Assembly (NCBI RefSeq): GCF_001659605.2 | Contig: NC_035161.2 | Coordinates: 4,358,265-4,422,264, forward strand | Reading direction: 5' to 3' | DNA: 64,000 nt | Source of the DNA: Manihot esculenta | Taxonomy: Eukaryota > Streptophyta > Magnoliopsida > Malpighiales > Euphorbiaceae | In this document: in pieces, positions 55,089 through 64,000 of the stretch | How the letters are laid out: every line of letters begins with the position of its first letter | Position numbering within the stretch: position 1 is the stretch's first letter | Translations under genes and position numbers: made by a program | Notes under the pieces: model-generated | What the model was told of the DNA's origin: nothing | Databases searched by the model: none | What the model saw: only the letters and a program-made list of their open reading frames with translations

Positions 55089-57059
55089 CACTACAAGATT
55101 TTTCCGGATTAGTAATGGATTTTTCCGTTACTAATCAATGAAAAATCCGTTACTAACCAGTTTAATAACGAATTAGTAACGGATGTAAATCCGTTACTAT
55201 GAACCTCGTTGCTAATACAATAGTAACCGATTAGCAATCCATTACTGATTTAGTAACGGATTTAGTAATAGATTTGTAATGAAATTTAGTAACGGATTTC
55301 AAATCCATTACTAATTTAATAAAAATTAAAAATATATAAATAAATTGCATCCGTTACTAAATTTAGTAACAGATAGAAATCCGTTACTATTCCGTTACTA
55401 ATTTGATAAAATAAAAAATAAAAAATATATTAAATTTATATTCCGTTATTAAATCTATTGTTAATTTTAAAAAATATTTAAAAAATTATATTAAATTATT
55501 AATTTATTTCATTTTTTTGAAATGGAATTAATTTATTTCATTATATTTTAAATTAGATAATAATTTAATTATGGTAAACTATTAATTTTTTCATTGTATT
55601 TTATATTAAATATTAACTTTAATATTTTAAATTTTATTAATTTTATGAGAAAATTATTATAAAATTACATGAGAAAATTTTAAAAAAGAAAAAATGTGAG
55701 AGAATAGAAAAAAATGAGATATAAAAGAGAAAATAACAAAAGAAAAAAAATAAAAGAAAATAATGAAAAAAATAAAGAGCAAATAAGAAAAAAGGGAAAA
55801 TTAAAGGAAATGAGAAAAAAGGAAGAAAAAATAGAAAAAAGAAAGAAAATGAGAGAAAGATGAAGAAAATGAAGAAAAATAAAGAAAAAATGAAGATATA
55901 CAAAAGAACGTAAAAAAAATGTTAGAGTATATATATGAGAGAAAAGAAAGTAAATGAATGAATAATGAAAGAAAAAGGAAGGGAAAATGATAGAAAGTGG
56001 AAGAGAAAATGAAAGAAAATAGAAGAAGATGAAAGAAAAAATATGAGAGAAAATAAAACAAAAATCAAGTGATAAAAGGAAGATCAATAATGAAAGAAAA
56101 TTGAAGAGAAAATTGAAGGAAATGAAAGAAAATTGAAGAGAAAATTGAAAGAAATGAAAGAAAATGAAAAAAAAATGGAGTTAATAATTAAGAAAAAAAA
56201 TAAGATAAGGGAGAAATGAAGAAATGAGGAGAGAAGAGGAGAAAGAAAATGAATGAAATGAATGGAAATAAAATGGGGAGAAAGAAAATGAATGAAGTGA
56301 ATGGAGATAAAATAGGTGAGTGTATAAATACGCGAATTAGTAACAGATTAAATCTGTTACTAAATTTAAAAAAAAAATGCGGGCAAACTAAAATAAAAAG
56401 GCGGTATTATTCTCCACATTTTAGTAACGGATTTCTTAATCCGTTACTAATTTTTAGATTAGTAACGGATTAAATTCGTTACTAAATTTAAACAAAAATG
56501 CGGGCGAACTAAAATAAAAAGGCGGTATTATTCTCCAAATTTTAGTAACGGATTTCTTAATCCGTTACTAATTTTAGATTAGTAACGGAATCAGGAACAT
56601 ATTTTTTCCGTTACTAAATTAGAAATAAAAATGCGGGAATTTAAAATAAAAGCGCGGTATTTTATTTTCTAAAATTTAGTAACGGATTATAGAATCCGTT
56701 ACTAATTTTCGAATCAGTAACGAATTTAGTGACAGATTATATCCGTTACTAACTTAAAAAGAAAATTTGGAATTTTAAAAAATAAAAAATCAATTTTTTT
56801 ATTAAAAAAATAGTAACGGATTTAATCCGTTACTAAATCCTTTACTAATTATATAATAGATTGCATTCCGTTATTAAATCTGTTACTATTTTATTTATTT
56901 AATTTATTTATTTAATAACCGATTTAGTAACAAATTTATTAACGGATTGAGATCCGTTACTAATTTTTAGCTAATTTAGTAACGGATTTATAACGGATCT
57001 CAAAATCCGTTATTAAATTTATAAATAATTTTATTAAGTAACAGATTTAGTAACGAATG
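55089..57059. mobile_element. CACTA (En/Spm-type) DNA transposon, right end split by LTR element
   Basis: It begins CACTACAAGATTTTTCC after a TTA trinucleotide, the classic CACTA end. Many copies of the subterminal word TTAGTAACGGATT and its reverse complement follow at 55100-55460 and again at 56330-57057, in both orientations. No transposase frame is seen. The matching TCTTGTAGTG end is absent up to 57059, where the LTR retrotransposon begins, so the last part must lie on the far side of that insertion, outside the window. Target-site phase suggests a non-autonomous element. Confidence 0.8.
55640..56310. repeat. purine-rich simple-sequence core of the CACTA element
   Basis: A long tract of GAAAA, GAGAAA and AATGAA words on the plus strand with almost no pyrimidines other than scattered T. 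The Phe/Ser-rich open frames on the minus strand are artefacts of this composition. Confidence 0.8.
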
Positions 57060-57416
57060 TGTAATACCTAGCTAGACTCCGGTATCAGAATTCCTACCGT
57101 CCGGTGGAATCTCTGGTGTCGGAAACCTCTAGTAGGGTAAAACCATGTTTTCATAAAATGTTTTAATGTATTTGATGTTTTTAAGTAAAAAGGAAAATGA
57201 GTTTTTGCATGAAAACAACCTTGGAGGAAAACCCAGGTTCGGCCGCCGAACCTCAAGTTCGGCCGCCGAACATGCAGGCTTTTCGGGTGTGCCTTAGGCC
57301 CCCGAAGGCATAAGTGAGGGAAGTCCAGGTTCGGCCGCCGAACCTCAAATTCGGCCGCTGAACATGGCATGCATGCGGAGGCACGTTCGGCCCCCGAACG
57401 TGGCCTGACCAGCCAC

Positions 57417-57423
57417 TATAAAA
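57417..57423 (+). promoter_or_regulatory. TATA box of the 5' LTR
   Basis: TATAAAAGG follows CCAGCCAC, the same context as in the solo LTR at 43485. It is likely the retrotransposon promoter. Confidence 0.7.
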
Positions 57424-58160
57424 GGGTCACTTAGCTGAAAACGGGTGAGTTTTTCTCCCCCTTTTCGGCCAAGGTGAGCTCTCCGCCGTCCCTCACCAAT
57501 CTTTGAGTTCTTCCTTCAAATCTTTCACGATTTTCACAAGTTTTCATCTTGTTTTGAAGATTTTCAAGTTTTGAGCTTGGAGACCCAAGGAAGTTAAAAA
57601 TCTCCCATCTCCAAGATTAGGTCGTCTCTCTCTCGATCTTCAAGAGGTAAGAGCCGATCTTAAGCTCATTGCATGTTTTAAGTAAGTTTTATAAAGATCT
57701 ATGGGGTAGAAGGCATGTTTAGCTTATGGTTAGGTTTATGAGTTTATGATGTGTTTTTGAACAATGTGGCTTGCAAATGCATGATTGATGTGTTATAGAT
57801 GGGGTTTTAGATAGTTTGAAACCCCTAGGAACTTGTATGCTTGTGTATGTGTGTTGTAAAATAGGTTTATGCATGTTTGGATGGAATGGGAGGCGTATGT
57901 GCATAGAAGAGCTGAGTTTCTGCCACTATGGGAGAAACCAGGTTCGGCAGCCGAAGGAACTTTCGGCCGCCGAACATGCTTGTGGAGGCAGCCTTCGGCT
58001 GCCGAAGCTTGCCCCCGAAAGGAGACTTTCGTCTCTGTCTGGGAGTTTCGGCCGCCGAAAGTGCCGCCGAACATGCATGAGTTTCGCCTCTGTCTGGGAG
58101 TTTCGACCGCCGAAGGTGCCGCCGAACCTACCTGACTTTCGGCTCTGGAGGGACTTTCGG

Positions 58161-58331
58161 TGTAACAGCCCGGACGTGAACCCCGGCACTGTTACCGTTC
58201 ACACTCAGGGCTATCCCTCGCCTGGCCTCTGCCACCTCGGGCTTTCCACTGGCGTATGAACAGCTCTTAACATCCCTTCACCCTCACGGGTTCTGGGCAG
58301 GATTTGTCCCCTTGTGTTCACGGGGGATGAT
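58161..58331 (+). other. foreign LTR-like fragment between the truncated 5' LTR and gag
   Basis: At 58161 the LTR sequence breaks off after GGGACTTTCGG and a new sequence starts TGTAACAGCCCGGACGTG. It has the TGTAAC tip of a related LTR family and is GC-rich for about 170 bp. The part before gag (GATTTGTCCCCTTGTGTTC) may belong to either source. This makes the 5' end a recombinant or a nested, truncated insertion. Confidence 0.55.
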
Positions 58332-61300
58332 ATGGATGTAGAGCAGAGGAGGGATGGCAGTCTGGGAGTTAGCATGTCAGAAGAGGGCATGGGAGAGTCC
58401 CAAGGAGGCACTCAGGCCTCGAGATTTGTTCAGCCACCCCACTACCCACACTTCTCACAAAATCCTGGGTATTCGATGGGAGGTACATCGGATTACCCTA
58501 GCTTCACCCCTTATCCCACACAGATACCATACCCACCCTACTACCCACCATATTCACAATACCCAATGTATCCACCCCCACCTTACTATCCAAATCCAAT
58601 AAACCCTACCTCAGAAAATATTGCACCTCCTCCACCATCAGCAGAACCCTCAGTTCCAGCAACCCAGGTGCCTAAGCCTAGCTCATCTGGTGGGAGCAAG
58701 GTCAAGATGACCGACTATATGAAGCTGGGTGCTCCTCAGTTTGAAACCGGAGATGACCCGTTTGTGTACCTTGAGAGGGTCAAAACAATTACAGATGAGA
58801 TAGGGGCAGATGACAGTAGAGCCATTCAGATGACTGGGTTCACATTAAAATGCAAAAAGGCCCGTGAGTGGTTTAAGAACTATGTGAGCCCGAGGTTGGA
58901 CAGCCTATCGTGGGAGGAGTTTGTAAATGAATTTGCAGGATGGGCTTTTCCTGACAGTTCAAGAGAATTGAAGATGATTGAGTTTGAACAGTTAAGGCAG
59001 ACAGAGGAAATGAGTGCAGGGCAAACTCTTGACACAGACCAGAAGAAGTCAAGGAGGTATATCATGAAACTTCACTCCAGGTATTCCTCCTTGATTCAGT
59101 CCGCAGATATGGAGAGCTTCCATGCCATAGTGGATATGGCTAGGAGGATGGAGGCTAGTGCTATCATCGAGGGGAAAGTCAAGCAGTCAGTGGCACAGCC
59201 TTCTGGTTCTAAGACCCCAGGCTCTTCTTCTCTGAGTGCAGCAGCTTCAGGGAGTAAAAAGTGGGACAGAGGCCCTAGGAAGTCGAAGAAGAACAAGTTC
59301 TGGAACAAGGTTAAGTCCAGTCTGGGATTTGGAGGTGGCTCAAGCTCTGGTGCGGATAATGCAGTTTATGCAAGGTGTGGTAAGCCACACAGGGGAGTAT
59401 GTCGGTTTGGGACGACAACCTGTTACAGATGTGGTCAGGAGGGACATATGTCTCGAGAATGTCCAAGAGCAGCCCCGATGGCACAGTCCCAGCAGACAGC
59501 TTCAGGTAGCGTAGCGCAGCCAGCAGCTCCAGCCACGACTCAAGCCAGTGGCAGAGGTAGAGAGAGAGGGGCAGCTTCTTCTTCAGCGGGTTTCAGAGGT
59601 GAAGGTCCATCAGCTCCAGCACGGATCTTCACAATGACACAGCAAGAGGCAGATGCATCTAACACCGTGGTGGCAGGTAACTTAGTCATTGGTTGTTCAG
59701 ATGTGTATGCCTTGATGGACCCTGGTGCATCTCATTCTTTTATTGCTCCAAGAGCCGTCGAGAGGTTGGGTCTGATGATCTCTGGGTTAGAGTGTTCTCT
59801 CTGGGTCAGTGGACCCAAATGTGATCCATCAGTGGCAGAGTCAGTCTGCCAGTGTAGTCCTGTATTTGTTGAGGGAAGATGCTTGTCCGCCGACCTGGTG
59901 GTTCTAGATTTGACAGATTTTGACGTCATTCTAGGGATGGACTGGTTATCTACCCATGGTGCTACCTTGGACTGCAGGGACAAGGTAGTCAGGTTCAGAG
60001 GTCAGGATGGGTCAGAGGTTGTCTTCAGAGGAGACAGGAAGGGTACACCTAGAGGTCTGATATCAGCTCTTCAGGCTCGTAGGTTGCTTAGGAAGGGATG
60101 TCAGGGGTATTTGGCTCATGTGAGAGAGCTTAGCAGTCAGGTTAGAGAGCCCGCCTCGGTGCCGGTGGTCAGAGAGTTTTTGGATGTGTTCCCAGACGAA
60201 CTGCCAGGTTTACCACCTGCTAGGGAGATAGAGTTCGAGATAGAACTGATGCCTGGAACCCGACCGATCTCTATCCCTCCTTACAGGATGGCACCAGCAG
60301 AGTTGAAGGAATTGAAAGAACAGTTGCAAGAGCTGGTAGACAAGGGCTTCATCCGACCGAGTACCTCACCTTGGGGTGCTCCAGTCTTGTTTGTCAGAAA
60401 GAAGGATGGATCCCTTAGACTTTGTATCGACTACAGGCAGTTGAACAAAGTCACTACCAAGAATAGGTACCCTTTGCCAAGGATCGATGATCTATTCGAC
60501 CAGCTAGCAGGAGCGGGTTGTTTCTCCAAAATAGATATGAGGTCCGGGTATCATTAGCTGAGGATCAGAGAGGAAGATGTGCCAAAGAAAGCTTTCAGGA
60601 CCAGATATGGGCATTTTGAGTTTCTTGTAATACTGTTCGGGTTAACCAACGCCCCTGCAGCATTCATGGATCTCATGAACAGAGTGTTTAACCAGTACCT
60701 GGATCACTTCGTTATTGTCTTCATAGATGATATCTTAGTGTATTCCAGGAATGCAGAGGAGCATGCCCATCATCTGAGGTTGGTTCTACAGACCTTGAGG
60801 GAACATGGCTTGTATGCCAAGTTCTCCAAGTGTGAGTTCTGGCTGAGGAGCATTTCATTCTTGGGGCATGTTGTGACAGAAAATGGGATAGAGGTGGACC
60901 CCAAGAAGGTAGAAGCTGTGGCTAACTGGCCTAGACCCACTTCAGTGACAGAGATTAGAAGTTTCTTGGGTTTGGCAGGTTACTACAGGAGGTTCGTTCA
61001 GGACTTCTCAAAGATTGCAGCTCCTCTGACCAGACTAACCAGGAAAAATCAGAAGTTTGTGTGGACCGACCAGTGCGAAGAGAGTTTTGAAGAGCTTAAG
61101 AAGAGGTTAACGTCAGCACCAGTGTTAGCTTTGCCAGCTAACAATGAGGATTTCACAGTTTTCTGTGATGCGTCCCGTGTGGGACTAGGTTGTGTGTTAA
61201 TGCAAAATGAAAGGGTAATCGCTTATGCTTCTAGACAGCTGAAGAAGCATGAGTTGAATTACCCCACACATGACCTGGAGATGGCAGCAGTAATCTTTGC

Positions 61301-63062
61301 ACTCAAGATGTGGAGGCACTACCTCTATGGGGTTAAATGTGAGATCTTCACGGATCATAAGAGCCTACAGTACATCCTGAGTCAAAGAGATTTGAACTTG
61401 AGACAGAGAAGATGGGTAGAGCTGCTGAGTGACTATGATTGCAAGATTCAGTATCATCCAGGTAAGGCGAATGTTGTGGCAAACACCTTAAGCCGAAAAT
61501 CACTCGGCAGTTTATCCCACATATCGGCAGAGAGGAGGCCAGTGGTGAAGGAGTTTTACAAGCTCTTTGAGGAAGGTCTACAGTTGGAGTTGTCTGGTAC
61601 AGGTGCTTTGGTAGCCCAGATGAGAGTGGCACCCGTGTTTCTGGAGCAGGTGGCTCAGAAACAGTATGAGGACCTAGAGTTAGTGAAGATTGCCAGGACT
61701 GTTCAGTCAGGCAAAGATAGTGAGTTCAGATTCGACAGCAAAGGGATCCTCCGCTATGGGAGCAGACTATGTGTACCAGATGACATAGGGCTAAAAGGAG
61801 ACATTATGAGAGAGGCTCATAATGCAAGATACAGCGTTCACCCCGGAGCCACCAAGATGTATCAAGATCTAAAGAAGGTTTATTGGTGGCCAGCTATGAA
61901 GAAAGAAGTGGCACAGTTTGTGTCAGCCTGCGAAGTGTGTCAGAGGGTAAAGCTGGAATATCAGAAGCCGGCTGGAATGCTTAACCCGCTACCTATTCCA
62001 GAGTGGAAATGGGAGAATATAGCTATGGACTTCGTAGTGGGGTTACCGGCGACGTCCAATAGATTGGACTCCATATGGGTGATTGTGGACAGACTCACCA
62101 AATCTGCTCACTTCATCCCTGTCAAGAGTAGCTATTCTGTGGACAAGTTGGCGCAAGTGTATGTTGATGAGATCGTCAGGCTGCATGGGGTTCCTGTTTC
62201 AATAGTGTCCGATAGAGGGCCCCAGTTCACCTCCAGATTTTGGCAGAGTCTGCAGAATGCCATGGGTACCAGGTTGGATTTCAGTACTGCCTTCCACCCC
62301 CAGACTGACGGACAGTCAGAAAGGACCATCCAGACTATCGAGGATATGCTTAGAATGTGTGTGCTAGATTTTGGCGGTTCTTGGAGACAGCATCTACCCT
62401 TGGTGGAGTTTGCCTACAATAACAGCCATCATGCTAGCATCGGAATGGCCCCATATGAAGCTTTGTACGGAAGAAAGTGCAGGTCACCTGTTTGCTGGGA
62501 GGAAGTTGGAGAAAAGGCCTTGGCAGGGCCTGAGCTAGTAGAGATCACCAGCAGGGTGGTACCCATAATCAGAGAAAGGATCAAGACTGCTGCAAGCAGG
62601 CAGAAGAGTTATGCAGACATCCGCAGAAGGCAGGTAGAGTTTCAGGAGGGGGATCTGGTATTGCTCAAGGTGTCTCCAATGAAAGGAGTGGTTCGGTTCG
62701 GAAAGAAAGGTAAACTAGCCCCGCGATACATCGGACCCTTCGAAATCTTGCAAAAGATTGGGAATGTGTCGTACAAGCTGGATTTACCTGCTTCAATGGA
62801 AAGAATCCATCCGGTTTTCCATGTTTCAATGTTGAGGAAGTTTGTGTCAGATCCGAGCAAGGTTCTTAGTGAGCCTGATGTGGAGGTCCAAGAGGATCTC
62901 ACCTATGTTGAATAGCCAGTACGGATCATAGACACCCAGATCAGAAAGCTAAGAAACAAGGAAATCCCGATGGTGAAAGTCCTGTGGAACCATCACAATT
63001 TGGAAGAATGCACATGGGAGACACGGGAGTCCATGCTCCAGCAATACCCTTATCTTTTCTAA
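58332..63062 (+). pseudogene. gypsy gag-pol polyprotein with two in-frame TAG stops
   Basis: One frame runs 58332-63062, broken only by TAG at 60555-60557 and 62913-62915. Order: gag (about 58700-59300), CCHC knuckle [14 protein letters not shown] at 59421-59462, protease active site DPGASHSF at 59718 (usual form DTGA/DSGA), reverse transcriptase about 60290-60870 with FIDD at 60720-60731, RNase H about 61150-61500 ([10 protein letters not shown]), integrase HHCC about 61840-61960, catalytic core about 62020-62500 ([20 protein letters not shown]), and a chromodomain-like tail after the second stop (VLWNHHNLEECTWETRE) to a normal TAA at 63060. The first ATG is 58332; the open frame begins at a GTG before it. 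A CCHC-like [11 protein letters not shown] upstream has Tyr where Cys is expected. Gag also seems to lack a short block after EEMSAG. The element cannot make a full polyprotein without readthrough. Confidence 0.88.
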
Positions 63063-63154
63063 GGTTAGTTCTTATATGTTTCATGTGTTTTATGTGTATG
63101 ATATGTTGTATGACTTGCATGTGCTAGTTGAGGAACATTCGGGGACGAATGTTT

Positions 63155-63168
63155 TTAAGGGGGGAGAA
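63155..63168 (+). other. polypurine tract of the gypsy element
   Basis: TTAAGGGGGGAGAA ends at the base before the 3' LTR (TGTAATACC). It is the expected plus-strand priming site and fixes the LTR border. Confidence 0.85.
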
Positions 63169-63418
63169 TGTAATACCCGGCTAGACTCCGGTATCGGAAT
63201 TCCTACCGTCCGGTGGAATCTCGGATGTCGGAAACCTCTAGTAGGGTAAAACCATGTTTTCATAAAATGTTTTAATGTATTTGATGTTTTTAAGTAAAAA
63301 GGAAAATGAGTTTTTGCATGAAAACAACCTTGGAGGAAAACCCAGGTTCGGCCGCCGAACCTCAAGTTCGGCCGCCGAACATAGCTTTTCGGGTGTGCCT
63401 TAGGCCCCCGAAGGCATA
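63169..63418 (+). mobile_element. 3' LTR start, interrupted
   Basis: The first 250 bp of the 3' LTR, matching 57060-57312. It stops after CCCCCGAAGGCATA, where an inverted LTR begins. Confidence 0.9.
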
Positions 63419-64000
63419 TGTAACGACCCGGAAATCCGGACCGCTACCGGCGCTAGGATCCAGATCGGCATAAGGCCGCCGGGACCCGTAGCAAGCCTAC
63501 TATGCATCCTGTACAGCTGGTATAATCCCATACATGCTCAAACATATCCATAAAACATTTAAAACTTTACCTTTAACCAGTATGACCTGCGTATGCACTA
63601 TGACTGAACTCATAGAACCCCTAGGGTCAGCATACCCTATGTCAAACTCGGTCCAACACATATATCGACATGAAATAAAACTCATGTATAAAGGGATTAT
63701 CCAACTCGGGCCAAGCACAATACTATAACTCTGAACATATAACATAATATCATTATGCAATACATCTCTTTTTACATCAATACATAACCTTACATTACAT
63801 CATGTCCACCACTATTCTAATACATAAACATGACCATGGACGTAACCTGCTGATCTCCTGACTATCTCTGACCCTGCAAACCTGGGGTTAGGGGAGAGGG
63901 GTGAGCTAAAAGCCCAGTGAGCAGAAACCATAAAAGAAAACAGTTCATTTTAACATATGCTATCATGGAATGCGTCACATCACAAATATATCACCTCAAG
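63419..64000 (-). mobile_element. inverted LTR of the same family, running off the window
   Basis: It starts TGTAACGACCCGGAAATCC and continues as the reverse complement of the last about 630 bp of the solo LTR (44740-45370), including CCGCTACCGGCGCTAGGATC and the word CCTGCAAACCTGGGG. So a later insertion of the family landed in the 3' LTR in opposite orientation. Whether it is a solo LTR or a full element cannot be told here. Confidence 0.85.

Larger units (their letters stand above)
57060..63418 (+). mobile_element. Ty3/gypsy chromovirus-like element inserted in the CACTA, 5' end chimeric
   Basis: The 5' LTR part at 57060-58160 and the 3' LTR start at 63169-63418 are nearly the same: over about 250 bp I count about five substitutions and one 3-nt gap. 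So the element is young compared with the one at 41371. The coding region is at 58332-63062. A polypurine tract, AAGGGGGGAGAA, directly precedes the 3' LTR. The 5' LTR stops after about 1100 of the family's 2224 bp and is followed by a piece of foreign LTR-like DNA; no TGGTATCAGAGC-type primer site is seen. The 3' LTR is cut at 63418 by an inverted LTR. The bases just before the 5' LTR are GAATG; the matching duplication would be outside the window. Confidence 0.85.

Noticed and set aside
55643..56087. Hydrophobic, membrane-like proteins rich in Phe and Leu
   Set aside because: They are artefacts of the GA-rich core of the CACTA element.

Overview
The window is nuclear DNA of a dicot plant. 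It holds intron-rich genes with GT-AG splice sites, very AT-rich gene-poor stretches, and many plant transposons of every main class. The mix of genes and the LTR sequences would fit a Euphorbiaceae such as cassava or rubber tree, but that is an inference and no search was run. Six genes are supported. On the left edge is the 5' part of an ankyrin-repeat, integrin-linked-type kinase (minus strand, 143-1791). The small regulatory subunit of acetohydroxyacid synthase (plus strand, 11588-24721, 12 exons, 495 aa) was rebuilt exon by exon. Three tandem NADPH-dependent alkenal/double-bond reductase genes (DBR-A 26586-29696, DBR-B 30153-32128, DBR-C 38152-40351) all lie on the minus strand, each with five exons at matching positions; a dead exon 4 at 25035-25118 shows the array was once longer. 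A BIR1-like LRR receptor pseudokinase (minus strand, 49826-52314, two exons, 607 aa) closes the genic part. Layout: 2.2-11.5 kb is AT-rich and transposon-laden, with two Mutator-type non-autonomous elements (2811-3708 and 4316-5060) that keep perfect 9-bp target duplications, AT-rich foldback repeats and a LINE relic near 9.5-9.9 kb. The last intron of the AHAS gene (6.2 kb) carries a decayed Ty1/copia element in antisense. DBR-A intron 1 carries a third Mutator-type element, and a Tourist-like MITE lies just downstream of DBR-C. At 41371-47372 is an old Ty3/gypsy element with TSD AAATA that has lost its protease/RT region and is split by a 2.2-kb solo LTR of another family; the solo LTR is flanked by a 270-bp direct duplication of the host gag. 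From 54.6 kb to the right edge there is a very short tRNA-derived SINE, a CACTA element, and a Ty3/gypsy chromovirus-like element inserted into the CACTA. The chromovirus is nearly intact in coding capacity but has two CAG-to-TAG stops and a chimeric 5' end. Another LTR of the same family, in inverted orientation, interrupts its 3' LTR and runs off the window. How the genes relate: AHAS small subunit serves branched-chain amino acid synthesis in plastids; the reductases probably reduce reactive alkenals/enones with NADPH; the kinase and receptor-like genes belong to signalling. No operon-like or pathway cluster is evident apart from the reductase tandem array. I found no clearly new biological system. 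The most unusual signals are the solo LTR inside a 270-bp duplication, the paired CAG-to-TAG stops, the GC-AG intron in one reductase copy, the palindrome-rich LTRs and the tiny SINE.
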